Positions 19,352 to 32,212 are shown, numbered from the stretch's first letter. The stretch is DNA of 64,000 nt from Phytophthora colocasiae (GCA_018806915.1 JAGKQI010000061.1:186001-250000); one strand, 5' to 3'. Notes: a model not told the origin generated them from the letters alone. Numbers and translations: made by a program.

Positions 19352-22300
19352 GTGCGTGAGAGGCACTGGGGCTCAGCCCCGAAGAGCTCCGTGCTCTTAA
19401 ACACGGAACGTGTGAGCAAGCAGGGCTTGCTGGTCGTCCATGTGGACGTGAAGGGCTTCGAGAAGCCGTGGATCGTGTTGATCGATTCGGGAGCGTCTGG
19501 CAACTATGTCAGACGCTCCACCGTTGAGGGTAGTCAGCAATATGCTGAGGCGCTTCGAGCGCGAAGAGGTGACACCGTCACTGTCCGTCTAGCGACGGGC
19601 GTCCGTGTCACGGTGGCCAAGGTCCCCATGGACCTGCGGCTGAAGTTCTTGGACTTCGATAGCGTGGAACGCTGCTTGGTCCTGGACCTGGATTCGAGGT
19701 ACGACCTCATCCTTGGCATGGCGTGGCTGGAGCGCCACGAGCCATGGATTGATTGGAGGTCGAAGACCTTAGGTGCTACGCACTTATCTCCTAGTGGAGC
19801 TTTGGCGAGTCATGAACCCACCTCTGCTAGGAAGCAGAAGCGCTATTGGCGCGAGCATCGAGCCGAGTCGGCTATGATGCTGGAAGTCGGTGTGTCCGAG
19901 TTGGTGGACAGCGCCGAGTGCGAGGACCGCAGTCCTGTTGAGCGCGTAGCGCTGGTTGACAGTGAGTCAACGTGTGGGCAAAGCTCACGTAACCCCTGTG
20001 GGGCGGCACGTACTCCGTCGAGTGATACTGGTCGTGGACCAAGTCGATCGCTGAGTGTCTCTGACACTGGACCTGTTACGGTCATTGATTGTGCAGCGGC
20101 ACGTACTCCGCTGAGCGGCATCGGTCGTCGACCGAGTGGATCGCAGAGTGTCACTGACACTGGGCCTGAAGGGGCCGAAACCTGTGCGGCGGCACGTACT
20201 CCGTCTAGTGACGTCGGCGGTAGACCGAGTCAGTCACTGAGTGTCACTGACACTGGGCCGGGCAAGGCCATAACCTGTGCGGCGGCACGTACTCCGTCGA
20301 GTGGACGTTCGTCGGCTAGGCGACGACGTCGTAAGGCCCTATGGGCGAGACGCTCTGCGTCTGAGTCGTCCGTGACGTCAAGTGTCAACGCACGGGAGGG
20401 CTGTGGGCAGCTATACACTCTGGTTGATGGAGTGGACGGCAGTGCCGAAGGCAGCGTCCTGCTGGACGGACTGCCGAGTGTTGACAAGCTCCTTGAGCTA
20501 GAAGAGATGTCGTTCGCCGACTTTGGCGATGCCTTGAAGGCTGGCGAACTCGCCGAGGTGGTCATCGTTCGACCTGAGGAGGAGTTAAACTCATCGTCCC
20601 TCGTAGACGAGTCCGTCTTGGCCGAGGTCAAGAAGGCGCTGAGCGCCAGGAGTGGATCGGAGATCCTCAAGAATCCCTCGGATCCCTTCTACTCCTTGCT
20701 GAAGGAATATGGAGACGTTGTCTCAAAGGAACCACCGAGTGGCCTGCCTCCTGACCGAGGCGTTCGTCACGAGATCGACTTAGTTCCCGGAACTAAATAC
20801 TGCGTGACCCGGCAGTGGCCTCTTCCTAAAGAGCAATGCGACGTCATTGACGCCTTCTTCCGTGCTAAGCACGCGGCGGGTCTCGTGCGCGAGAGCAAGT
20901 CTCCGCACTCCGCGCCAACGTTCTGTGTCAGAAAGCCGAATGGCAAGTGGCGTATCGTTCACGCTTTTAACAAGCTCAACGCTGCCACGATTCCGGCGCA
21001 GACGCCGATTCCTAGGAAGGATGTTCTTCAGAACAACATGGTGGGTTGCACCATGTACAGTGCGCTAGACTTAGTCGATGGCTACTATCAGCTGCTCATG
21101 CGAGCCAGTGATATTCCGCTTACAGCGGTGAGCACCCGAGCGGTATGCTCTGGGAGTGGCTCGTCATGCCCCAAGGGCTGTCGAATGCGCCTGCAACGTT
21201 CAATCGTCTAGTGACGCAGTTGTTCAGGCCCCTACGGGCATTCGCACAGACGTACTTTGACGATGTGTTCGTCCACAGTCGTGCTGAGCACGGGAAGACT
21301 GATGTCGAGGTACACGTGGAACACGTGAGAGCAGTGCTCGAGTGCATGCGCACCAACAAGTTGTACGCCAACGCGGACAAGTGCGTCTTTGGCGCGGAAG
21401 AAATCCCTTTCCTAGGGTGCTTCATTGGGAAGCATGGCCTTCGTGCTGATCCAGCAAAGGTCAAGGCCATTGTGGACTGGCCGGTTCCCTTGAACCAGAA
21501 GGACTTGCGTAAGTGGCTGGGCTTGGCCAACTACTTGCACAAGTACAGCGAGAACTACGCTGAGTTGGCTCGGCCACTGTCGGATCTCCTTAAGAAGGAT
21601 GCCGAATGGGTATGGCGTGCTGAGCACGAGAGTGCGTTCACTCGTATCAAGGATAGCCTGCTTCAGGCACCGATACTGGCGTTGCCAGACCCCGATCGTC
21701 CGTTCATCGTCGTCTGTGACGCCTCGGACTTTGCCATCGGCAGTGCTTTGCTACAAACGGACGCCGACGGGCGCGAACGCGTCATTGCGTTTGAGTCTCG
21801 GCAGCTCAAGGCTGCTGAGAAGAACTATCCAGTTCATGACAAGGAGCTACTTGCGATGAAGTACGCTCTCGTCAAATTCAGGGTTCACCTGCTCGGCTCC
21901 AAGCCGTTTGTGATCTACACGGATCATGCGTCACTACGCACAGCGACGCAGTCGCCTCACCTCTCGCAGAGGATGGCCCGATGGCTCTCCTTCTTTGCGG
22001 AGTATAACTTCGAGGTGAAGTACAAGCCTGGCAGGCAGAACGTCCTCGCTGACGCGTTATCACGTCGCCCGGACTATGAGCTATCTCATGTCACCTCGGT
22101 GACGTCGTCCGTGACGGACATGGTTCGAGCAGCGTACGCTCAGGACGACTATTGTGTCGCGCTGCTTCAAGCTCTAGGGAGCGATGAGTTTAAGGACTCA
22201 AATGTTACTCTGTCACGACGCCTAAAGGCGAGACTCCAACGCTATAGCCTGGAAGGCGGTCTGCTGTACTACAGCACGGGCCAGGATGACCCACCACGTG

Positions 22301-24033
22301 TGGTGGTTCCTCACGATGAGGACCTGAAGTATCGCATCCTCTATGAGGCCCACGACACGCCCACAAGCGGCCACCTCGGTCGCGAGAAGACCTACGGCTC
22401 GGTGAGCTCCATGTACTGGTGGCCGAAGATGTACAAGTGGGTCAGCACATATGTGCGCACGTGCGAGACGTGTCAGCGGGTTAAACCCTCGCCGCATGCG
22501 GCAGCGCCTTTGGCGAGCTTGCCTGTACCCTCTGGGTGTTGGCAGTCCATGAGTATGGACTTCGTGTTTGGCCTGCCGAAGGATACGGCAGGCAACACGG
22601 GCGTTGTGGTCTTTGTTGACCGTCTGAGCAAGATGGCTCACCTGGCGGCTGTGCCGGACACCGTCGATGGCGCTGGTACAGCGACGATCTTTATCGATCG
22701 GGTCTTCCGCCAGCATGGGCTGCCAGAGACTATTGTCTCGGATCGAGACCCCCGTTTCACGGGTCACTTCTGGACGTCCGTCTTCAAAGTGCTTGGCACT
22801 CGACTGGACATGTCCACGGCGGATCATCCGCAGACCGACGGTCAGACTGAACGCGTGAACCGCGTCCTGGAGGACATCCTCCGCAGCGTATGCGCTGAAA
22901 CGCCGAAGCGTTGGAGCGCTATGCTCCCTCTCGTTGAGTTCTCAATGAACAACGCGGTGCATGCCTCGACAGGCTTCACCCCGTTCTACGTGAACGGCCT
23001 TGCGCATCCGCGCGTCCCGCTCACTCCGCCACGCGGTAGCCTTGGGCTTGGTGGGGGAGAGGCTGTGCCGTCGCTCGACTCCGAGCTTGCTGATGTCAGC
23101 CCCCTTGCTGTTCGCAAGCAAGTCGATGACTTCCTCTCGATGAGGCTTAGCGTCTTACGCCGTGTGCGTGACGCAATGGCTGAAAGCCAAGATGTTCAAA
23201 AGGAACAAGCTGATGCCAAAGGCAGAAGCAACATGTGGGAGTTCAAGGTCGGTGACCACGTTTTATTAAACGCTAAGAACCTGCCTACACACGCAGTGCC
23301 AGCCGTCTTCAAGACGAAGTTGCGGCCGCGCTTCATTGGACCGTTCACGGTCGTGGCCAAGAAGGGCCTGGCATACACGCTTGACTTGCCAAAGCGTATG
23401 CGAACACATCCTGTGTTCTACGTGGGCTTGCTTAAGCCATATCGGGACCCTGCTCTTGTGAGTTCTGAGGCGCTGGCGCCGAGTCGGACGAAGGCTGCAC
23501 GGCAGCAGGTGGCAGAGCCACAGGTGATTGCATCCGAACCAACAGGTCTTGTCGATCCGGAGCAACGTGATGCTCGAGGTCATAGACCCGCTGATGCAGC
23601 ACCAGAGGCGACTCAGACCGGTCCCCGCGACTCTAGGTCTCCTCGAGACCAGTCGCTAAGCGATGGGTCGGATGACCGACGTGGTGGTCGTGCTCCTTCA
23701 CCGAGCCCACGCGGGTCTGCAAGCAATGCAGCGCGTCTACACTCGCAGCGCGAGAACCCATCGACCGCTCGTCCTCCTCCTGCTCTGCTCGATGAGCAAG
23801 GTGAGCTTCACTATCACGTGGATCGCCTGATGGCGCGGCGTCGTCGCCGAGGTCACAACCAGTATCTGGTGAAGTGGCGAGGTTACCCTCACTCACAGAA
23901 CTCGTGGGAGTTTGAGGTGCCACTACGGCAGGATTGCCCCGACGTCGTTGACGCGTATGATCGGGCACACCCGGTGTCAGACCGCCCGATGGGGGTGCGA
24001 CGGAGTCGCCGGGTGCCAAGCACCTCCCACTAA
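19352..24033 (+). pseudogene. Retro-1A pol: protease, RT, RNase H, integrase, chromodomain (one frameshift)
   Basis: Aspartic protease with LIDSGASGNYV; RT with KWRIVHAFNKLN, YSALDLVDGYYQ and the catalytic YFDDVFVHS at ~21253; Ty3-type RNase H starting FIVVCDASDFAIGSALLQ; integrase zinc region (H..H and CETC), catalytic Asp in SMDFVFGLP, Asp in VSDRDPRFTGHFW and Glu in TDGQTERVN; C-terminal chromodomain (DRLMARRR, NQYLVKWRGYPHSQNSWEF). One C is missing at ~21134-21137 relative to Retro-1B, which breaks RT just before the active site. The start codon shown is a GTG; in fact the frame is continuous back to the gag UAG. A Ser/Pro-rich linker with repeated AARTPSS units (~20000-20300) separates protease and RT. 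Confidence 0.92.
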
Positions 24034-24944
24034 GGTGGGAGTCCACAGGGTCGTTGCTGAGCTCAGGCTCTGACCCGTAGCTGCAATACTTGCAGCGAGC
24101 ACGTCGGTGCCGTCGACATGGCATCGAATGCTCAAACTGCAAGTGCAGTAGAGCTACATGCGCCTCGCGCGCGTGTTTCAAGGGTCTATGACCCTTTAAC
24201 AACACTGGCCTATGGCCCGGAGCTTCGCGATCATGAAGCGAAGATGGTTCGTGATGAACAACCGTCTTAATGACGTTCGGTCTAAGCGACAAGTGGTGAT
24301 GGAAACGGATTCTATCCGATCACCTGACGCTAGAAGCGATCAATGGGTATGACTATGTCATGAGGCACTGTGGATGCCAGGGATGCCAATGCATTGGACT
24401 CCGCATGCTGCATAGCAGTAGGAGGTAGGTAAGCTCCTCCTGAGCGACAGCTTAGCTGTCTGGTGCTCGTTGTCGTGTCTACGACTGTGCTGAGCACGTG
24501 TATTCACAAGACACAGTGTCTGTGACACATAGTGGCGCTTGCGCCTGCTTCAAGGACAACTTGGGCATCAAGCCCTGCACACAGTGCTCATCCGAGGGTC
24601 ACATTAACTGTGAAGCGAGTGGGCCCCACTGCTGTGGGGTTCGTGGAACCGTTGGTAGCTTGGAAGGCTTGCCCTGTGGATCACTGATCCAGTAGTATCA
24701 TAGATACGCCACCTGTGGCCTTCTTTCCATGCCCGTAGAGCCCCTTGACTCGAGCCAGTAGGCTCCTATGCTTGGTAAGCATTAGGCCCAAGTGTGTACC
24801 AAGTGGCATCGCGTACGGAGGCGTGTAACACGCACGAGAGACAGCGCCGTCCGCGCAAGGCAAGGTGCCGTGGCCATCGGCCGATAATCGCGTCGTGTGT
24901 TTACACTTTCCGGATACGGTATCCGGAGTCTTGGTGGGGGAGAG
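24034..24944 (+). other. Retro-1A 3' non-coding region
   Basis: About 0.9 kb between the chromodomain stop and the 3' LTR. I see no supported coding frame. It ends with a polypurine tract, GGTGGGGGAGAG (24933-24944). It is unrelated to the equivalent part of Retro-1B apart from the polypurine tract. Confidence 0.7.
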
Positions 24945-25365
24945 TGTAACGGGGATGTTACACGAATGTTTCTCGTTGGTGTGTGACACACGTGGATACA
25001 TTTATGTGGGTACATAATAGTGTGTGACACTCATGATACATTTATGTGGGTACATAATGGTGTGGCACACACGAGTAGATACGTAGATGGCCTCAGAGCC
25101 TCACGTTGCATTTTGATTAGGATTTAGTATGTTAGATACTAAATCCGTTACATTTAGGATTAGGACAATAAAGTCAATAAAAATCAGTTTGCATTTTACA
25201 TAGTTAGTGTTAGTCCTTTGTTATAGGGACACTGACTCTGTGAGTCCCGTATTTAGTGGACTACTTGGTTCTTGTATAGAACCGAAGGCTAGTGCCTTGC
25301 AAGCAGGACTCTACGAGTCAACTAAACTTCCTCTGTGCCGTGCACACCTACGCAGCCCCGCTGCA
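24945..25365 (+). repeat. Retro-1A 3' LTR
   Basis: 421 bp, TG..CA, about three differences from the 5' LTR (for example ATGG for GTGG near 25087, ATTAGG for ATGAGG, ACCGAAGG for ATCGAAGG). Followed by target duplication GGGAG. Confidence 0.95.
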
Positions 25366-25475
25366 GGGAGAATTATGGGAAGACGTTTGCTTGCACGCAC
25401 TCGGGGAGGTACAAGGCGCGTGGCAAGGGCAAGAGAAAACGGATTCAGTCCAGGGCTATGGGATGCAAGGCACAG

Positions 25476-25614
25476 GTATGTGTGGTTGGGTTGGGTGCAA
25501 TTGGGGTGTAGTTGGGTACGAGTTGGGTCTCTATTGGGCCTCTGTTGGGCTTAGTTGGGCTTCAAGTGTACTCTTGGGATACTTGTGCTAATTGGGTGCA
25601 TGTCGTTATCGTAG
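25476..25614 (+). repeat. MULE-L intron 2 with clustered TTGGG motifs
   Basis: GT..AG intron of the MULE gene. It contains about eleven TTGGG motifs in ~130 bp, several as AGTTGGG, the core of the terminal repeat. Copy R has the same array at 55879-56017. Confidence 0.75.
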
Positions 25615-25670
25615 ATCAATGCTTGCGTCCAAGTGAAGAATGCCTCGGTTCCTACCTATGTCTTGAAAAT

Positions 25671-25796
25671 TGTGGTGAAGCGCGAATAAGAAATCCGAGA
25701 AAAGGCAACGTCAGGCCCTAAGAGAGTCGGATCAAGCGACAGGGGCCTCTGGCGAAGCAAGATGTCAGTTGATGACCCCAGATTGCGCGAACGATG
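25671..25796 (+). repeat. Gypsy-2 5' LTR, first part
   Basis: First 126 bp of the LTR, starting TGTGGTGAAGCGCGAATAAG, matching the start of the 3' LTR at 45864. Its last 5 bp, CGATG (25792-25796), are the target duplication of Retro-1B. Confidence 0.93.
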
Positions 25797-26207
25797 TGCA
25801 GCGGGGCTGCGTAGGTGTGCACGGCACAGAGGAAGTTGGGTTGACTCGTAGAGTCCTGCTTGCAAGGCACTAGCCTTCGGTTCTATACAAGAACCAAGTA
25901 GTCCACTAAATACGGGACTCACAGAGTCAGTGTCCCTATAACAAAGGACTAACACTAACTATGTAAAATGCAAACTGATTTTTATTGACTTTATTGCCCT
26001 AATCCTGAATGTAACGGATTTAGTATCTAACATACTAAATCCTAATCAAATGTAATGTGTGGCTCTGAGCTAACAGCCAGCAACTGGCTACATGTGTGAC
26101 GTGTGAGAAACACTATGTGTTGTACACGGATCTGTGACTTGTGACCTGGATGGTGTATACCACACCTATTGTAGCCAAGGCGCGCAGCGCCGTGTAACCC
26201 CGTTACA
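25797..26207 (-). repeat. Retro-1B 3' LTR
   Basis: 411 bp, read on the minus strand from TGTAACGGGGTTACACG to CCCCGCTGCA. U3 differs from Retro-1A after the first ~20 nt; similarity resumes near CTCAGAGCC. On the element strand a polypurine tract GGTGGGGGAGGG precedes it (26208-26219). Confidence 0.93.
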
Positions 26208-26239
26208 CCCTCCCCCACCAAACCGTGGATACGGAGTAT

Positions 26240-28083
26240 CTACAACTGTAGACATAACTGCCTTGTCAAGGCCTGTCACCGGCAACTTTCCGATAAAAGA
26301 AATCTCTCAACGAGAGTGCGCGGGTGCGCTGGCTCAACGAGCACATTCTTCAATTCTCCCCAGCGAGCCAACCGCTCCTGAGGTGTCCAGTGACCAGGCG
26401 TCTACGCCCCAGCGCCTCAGCGCTTTCCGGTCTGAGCCCTCGGCTCCTCTCACGCTCTCCGATTCGGAGTATTTCGCGGCGTCTCGCCTTCGCTACGGAG
26501 CGATGTTCAAGGCCAGCCCGACGTCAAGTGGTAGCGGTGGCTCACCCTTCGAGTACACGACAGCGTCGCCGACGCGCGACCCACGTCGCTCTCCTACAGA
26601 GGAAGGCGAGGTCGAAGTGGACTACGAGGAGTCCGAACAGGGCGATGCCCATGCGTCTCCTGCTCCTGCGAGCCCTCGGACGACCCGATCTGAGCTGCGC
26701 TCTCCACGCGATCCGCGTCGGTACTCAATTCCTCGGCAGCTGCGGCAGCCCAATCCGTTCCCGGAGGGACCTTCGAGCCTCGTGCTCAACGCGTTGCGCA
26801 ACGCACCACCGCTTCCTGCTCGCGATGAGCCAGAGTCACTCAAGGAGTCGAAGACGCGATCACCAACCCTCTGGATGAGGCACAGGAGGCTTCCTGAGCG
26901 GTGCTCCAGAGTCACGTCGACCGGTCCAACGGGACATCGTGGGGACTTCGTCGCGGCGCGACTACGGCTTCGAGCCTCGCGACCCTGCCGAGCAGGTGAA
27001 GCAGTTGATGGCGCAGCCAAACCTGCATGGTTACGCCATAGGCAATCCTCCACGTACGGTGGCTGAGACTCAGCAGCGACAGGGGCTCCATGAGCGTTTC
27101 CTGACCCCGCAGGTGTGCACACTCGCCGAGTATCGGCAACGCTTAGATAAGCAACGGCGACGGGAGTCTGTGCCTCAGATGAGGACTTATCCACTCCTGC
27201 TCCAAACCGGAGAGACCACCCGGGACTACATGGTCCATGTGGCCACCTGGGCCGAGGCTTCACGGAAGCTCGCGTCGTTTGACCGGCTCATGGAGAGCTG
27301 CGCCGAGGTGGACGTCCGCCTCGCCCGAGGTCTACTCTTCCAGTACGCGAAGATACGCGTGCGGCCCGGCCGCTTTCCTCGTCACACGACGGCAGTGGCT
27401 CCCGCCTCTCAGGCCACTATCCCTGCTTCGCAGGATGCTCCTTCAGTCTCCGAGGGAGACTCGCTGGCTGTGCCAGCCACGGACCAGAGCCTGAGCTCGG
27501 CTGCTGTCCGTCAGCTTCTCACACTAGTGGTGAGAAGCGGGTGTCGACCGAGTGGTCGACCTTGAGCCCTTCGGGCGCCCCGATCTTCGCGATCAAAAGC
27601 GTCCACGACGTCAGGGCAGTCCTGCCTCAGGGACCCTTCAAACTCCCACGAGTTTTGGGAATGAGGATATCCACGCCACTTCACCAGATACTGGTTTTGA
27701 CTACGGTGGCGACGCCGCGCCATCAGGCGCTCCACGTGGTAGTGGGAGTCCCCTGCTCATCGAGCAACGGCGGAGGAGGCCGATTCGCTGCGGAACGCCG
27801 TACTCGATGAGTGTGACGAGCGCTATTTGTCGCATCGCGCCTGGTACCAACTCGATCACTCGATCGGTACTCTCCGGAGTCAGACTCAGTCCCTTCAAGG
27901 GAACGTCGAGAGTGTTTGGCATTCGCATGCCCGTCTCGCTCATGACATGGAGGAGATTGAAAGCCGGATGGCTTGGCTCGAAGGTCCTCAGTCCCTGACT
28001 GCTCGCCTGCACCAGCAGGAGCTTCCAGCTCGCTGAGTTGCGAGGTCAGGTGACGTTGCTGCTGCAGATGACGCAGCCTGGGC
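26240..28083 (+). pseudogene. Degraded antisense reading frames in Retro-1B
   Basis: On the strand opposite to the element, stretches of plausible protein occur: a Ser/Pro/Asp-rich part (FEYTTASPTRDPRRSPTEEG, ~26460-26870), a more structured part (DPAEQVKQLMAQPNLHGYA..., LLQTGETTRDYMVHVATWAE, ~26950-27400), and, past the chromodomain segment, a coiled-coil-like part (DECDERYLSHRAWYQLDHS, MEEIESRMAWLEG, ~27800-28030). Frames change at least twice and stops intervene, so no single product is now made. Nothing similar is present in Retro-1A. It may be a relic of an antisense gene like that in Gypsy-2 or a captured fragment of another gene. Confidence 0.5.
27541..27810 (-). pseudogene. Retro-1B chromodomain fragment
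   Basis: ERLMARRRHRSQNQYLVKW followed by RGYPHSQNSWEFEGSLRQ equals the Retro-1A chromodomain. It is cut off from pol: a different linker with a stop precedes it, and one base is missing in the LLDEQG segment just upstream (~27755). Confidence 0.85.
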
Positions 28084-31000
28084 ACGTGTCGTCGGTGCCA
28101 GCGCCTCCGCGCTCACCCCCGCGGGGTCCCGATATGGCTTAAGCAAGCCGACGTAGAACACCGGGTGTGTTCGCATCCGCTTTGGCAAGTCAAGCGTGTA
28201 TGCCAGGCCCTTCTTGGCCACGACCGTAAATGGTCCGATGAAACGCGGACGCAACTTCGTCTTAAAGACATTTGACACTGCATGTGTAGGTAGGTTCTTA
28301 GCGTTTAATAAAACCTGGTCACCGACCTTAAATTCCCATACATTGCTTCTACCTTTTGTATCCGCTTGTTCCTTCTGAACGTCTTGGCTTTCAGCCATCG
28401 CGTCACGTACACGGCGTAAGACGCTAAGCCTCATCGAGAGGAAGTCATCGACTTGCTTGCGAACAGCAAGGGGGCTGACATCAGCAAGCTCGGAGTCGAG
28501 CGACGGCACAGCCTCTCCCCCACCAAGCCCAAGGCTACCGCGTGGCGGAGTGAGCGGGACGCGCGGATGCGCAAGGCCGTTCACGTAGAACGGGGTGAAG
28601 CCTGTCGAGGCATGCACCGCGTTGTTCATTGAGAACTCAACGAGAGGGAGCATAGCGCTCCAACGCTTCGGCGTTTCAGCGCATACGCTGCGGAGGATGT
28701 CCTCCAGGACGCGGTTCACGCGTTCAGTCTGACCGTCGGTCTGCGGATGATCCGCCGTGGACATGTCCAGTCGAGTGCCAAGCACTTTGAAGACGGACGT
28801 CCAGAAGTGACCCGTGAAACGGGGGTCTCGATCCGAGACAATAGTCTCTGGCAGCCCATGCTGGCGGAAGACCCGATCGATAAAGATCGTCGCTGTACCA
28901 GCGCCATCGACGGTGTCCGGCACAGCCGCTAGGTGAGCCATCTTGCTCAGACGGTCAACAAAGACCACAACGCCCGTGTTGCCTGCCGTATCCTTCGGCA
29001 GGCCAAACACGAAGTCCATACTCATGGACTGCCAACACCCAGAGGGTACAGGCAAGCTCGCCAAAGGCGCTGCCGCATGCGGCGAGGGTTTAACCCGCTG
29101 ACACGTCTCGCACGTGCGCACATATGTGCTGACCCACTTGTACATCTTCGGCCACCAGTACATGGAGCTCACCGAGCCGTAGGTCTTCTCGCGACCGAGG
29201 TGGCCGCTTGTGGGCGTGTCGTGGGCCTCATAGAGGATGCGATACTTCAGGTCCTCATCGTGAGGAACCACCACACGTGGTGGGTCATCCTGGCCCGTGC
29301 TGTAGTACAGCAGACCGCCTTCCAGGCTATAGCGTTGGAGTCTCGCCTTTAGGCGTCGTGACAGAGTAACATTTGAGTCCTTAAACTCATCGCTCCCTAG
29401 AGCTTGAAGCAGCGCGACACAATAGTCGTCCTGAGCGTACGCTGCTCGAACCATGTCCGTCACGGACGACGTCACCGAGGTGACATGAGATAGCTCATAG
29501 TCCGGGCGACGTGATAACGCGTCAGCGAGGACGTTCTGCCTGCCAGGCTTGTACTTCACCTCGAAGTTATACTCCGCAAAGAAGGAGAGCCATCGGGCCA
29601 TCCTCTGCGAGAGGTGAGGCGACTGCGTCGCTGTGCGTAGTGACGCATGATCCGTGTAGATCACAAACGGCTTGGAGCCGAGCAGGTGAACCCTGAATTT
29701 GACGAGAGCGTACTTCATCGCAAGTAGCTCCTTGTCATGAACGGGATAGTTCTTCTCAGCAGCCTTGAGCTGCCGAGACTCAAACGCAATGACGCGTTCG
29801 CGCCCGTCGGCGTCCGTTTGTAGCAAAGCACTGCCGATGGCAAAGTCCGAGGCGTCACAGACGACGATGAACGGACGATCGGGGTCTGGCAACGCCAGTA
29901 TCGGTGCCTGAAGCAGGCTATCCTTGATACGAGTGAACGCACTCTCGTGCTCAGCACGCCATACCCATTCGGCATCCTTCTTAAGGAGATCCGACAGTGG
30001 CCGAGCCAACTCAGCGTAGTTCTCGCTGTACTTGTGCAAGTAGTTGGCCAAGCCCAGCCACTTACGCAAGTCCTTCTGGTTCAAGGGAACCGGCCAGTCC
30101 ACAATGGCCTTGACCTTTGCTGGATCAGCACGAAGGCCATGCTTCCCAATGAAGCACCCTAGGAAAGGGATTTCTTCCGCGCCAAAGACGCACTTGTCTG
30201 CGTTGGCGTACAGCTTGTTCGTGCGCATGCACTCGAGCACAGCTCTCACGTGTTCCACGTGCACCTCAACGTCAGTCTTGCCGTGTTCGGCCTGACTGTG
30301 GACGAACACGTCGTCAAAGTACGTTTGTGCGAATGCCCGTAGGGGCCTGAACAGCTGCGTCACTAGACGATTGAACGTTGCAGGCGCATTCGACAGCCCT
30401 TGGGGCATGACGAGCCACTCCCAGAGCATACCGCTCGGGGTGCTCACCGCTGTAAGCGGAATATCACTGGCTCGCATGAGCAGCTGATAGTACCCATCGA
30501 CTAAGTCGAGTGCACTGTACATGGTGCAACCCACCATGTTGTTCTGAAGAACATCCTTCCTAGGAATCGGCGTCTGCGCCGGAATCGTGGCAGTGTTGAG
30601 CTTGTTAAAAGCGTGAACGATACGCCACTTGCCATTCGGCTTTCTGACACAGAACGTTGGCGCGGAATGCGGAGACTTGCTCTCGCGCACGAGACCCGCC
30701 GCGTGCTTCGCACGGAAGAAGGCGTCAATGACGTCGCATTGCTCTTTAGGAAGAGGCCACTGTCGGGTCACGCAGTACTTAGTTCCGGGAACTAAGTCGA
30801 TCTCATGACGAACGCCTCGGTCGGGAGGCAGGCCACTCGGTGGTTCCTTCGAGACAACGTCTCCATATTCCTTCAGCAAGGAGTGGAAGGGATCCGAGGG
30901 ATTCTTGAGGATCTCCGATCCACTCCTGGCGTTCAACGCCTTCTTGACTTCGGCCAAGACGGACTCGTCAACGAGGGACGATGAGTTTAACTCCTCCTCA

Positions 31001-32194
31001 GGTCGAACGATGACCACCTCGGCGAATTCGCCAGCCTTCAAGGCATCGCCAAAGTCGGCGAAGGACATCTCTTCTAGCTCAAGGAGCTTGTCAACACTTG
31101 GCAAGTCGTCCAGCAGGACACTGCCTTCGGCACTACCGCCCACTCCATCAACCAGAGTGTATAGCTGCCCACAGCCCTCCGGTGCGTCGGCACTTGACGT
31201 CACGGATGACTCAGACGCAGAGCGTCTCGCCCGAAGGGCCTTACGACGTCTTCGCTTTGCCGAAGATCGTCTACTCGACGGAGTACGTGCCGTCGCACAA
31301 GTTTCGGCCTCTCTCGGCCCAGTGTCAGGGACACTCAGCGATCCACTCGGTCGACGACCGATGCCGCTCAGCGGAGTACGTGCCGCTGCACAATCAATGA
31401 CCGTAACAGGTCCAGTGTCAGAGACACTCAGCGATCGACTTGGTCCACGACCAGTATCACTCGACGGAGTACGTGCCGCCCCACAGTTCACGGCCTGGTA
31501 AGGCCCGATGCCATCGGCATCCAGTGACGGTCCATGACCGGCGTCACTCGGGTTACGTGAGCTTTGCCCACACGTTGACTCACTGCCAACCAGCGCTATG
31601 CGCTCAACAGGGCTGCGATCCTCGCACTCGGTGCTGTCCACTAACTCGGACACACCGACTTCCAGCATCATTGCCGACTCGGCTCGATGCTCGCGCCAAT
31701 AGCGCTTCTGCTTTCTAGCAGAGGTGGGTTCATGACTCGCCAAAGCTCCACTAGGAGAGAAGTGCGTAGCACCTAAGGTCTTCGACCTCCAGTCGATCCA
31801 TGGCTCGTGGCGCTCCAGCCACGCCATACCAAGGATGAGGTCGTACCTCGAATCCAGGTCCAAGACCAAGCAGCGTTCCACGCTGTCGAAGTCCAGGAAC
31901 TTCAGCCGTAGGTCCATCGGGACCTTGGCTGCCGTGACACGGACGCCCGTCGCTAGACGGACAGTGACGGTGTCACCTCTTCGCGCTCGAAGCGCCTCAG
32001 CATATTGCTGACTACCACTCAACGGTGGAGCGTCTGACGTAGTTGCCAGACGCTCCTGAATCGATCAACACGATCCACGGCTTCTCGAAGCCCTTCACGT
32101 CCACATGGACGACCAGCAAGCCCTGCTTGCTCACACGTTCCGTGTTCAAGAGCACGGAGCTCTTCGGGGCTAAGCCCCAGTGCCTCTCACGCAC
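27988..32194 (-). pseudogene. Retro-1B pol: protease, RT, RNase H, integrase (one frameshift)
   Basis: 1344 residues are open from 32022 to 27988 and include the intact RT (MLWEWLVMPQGLSNAPATF, YFDDVFVHSQ), RNase H and integrase DDE triad, all nearly identical to Retro-1A. The protease N-terminal part (MRERHWGLAPKSS, LIDSGASGNYVRRSTVE) lies in 32012-32194 in another frame: one extra T at ~32015-32021 creates a stop. The frame ends in a linker unlike that of Retro-1A (DLATQRAGSSCWCRRAV), so the chromodomain is not reached. Confidence 0.92.
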
Positions 32195-32212
32195 TGCAGA
32201 ACTCAGTTCTTC

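Larger units (their letters stand above)
17863..25365 (+). mobile_element. Retro-1A: Ty3/gypsy LTR retrotransposon with chromodomain
   Basis: 7503 bp, bounded by two 421-bp LTRs (TG..CA) and the 5-bp direct repeat GGGAG (17858-17862 and 25366-25370). The uninterrupted target is visible in MULE copy R near 56130 and confirms the junctions. Domain order gag - protease - reverse transcriptase - RNase H - integrase - chromodomain is that of Ty3/gypsy chromoviruses. The LTRs differ at only about three positions, so the insertion is recent. Gag and pol nevertheless carry single-base indels. Confidence 0.96.

Noticed and set aside
23633..24292. 219-residue minus-strand frame over the Retro-1A chromodomain
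   Set aside because: It is the mirror of a real coding frame and of non-coding DNA, has low-complexity composition and no matching frame in Retro-1B.
31098..31718. Plus-strand frames with repeated EYVP units in Retro-1B
   Set aside because: They mirror the repeated AARTPSS linker of pol on the other strand.
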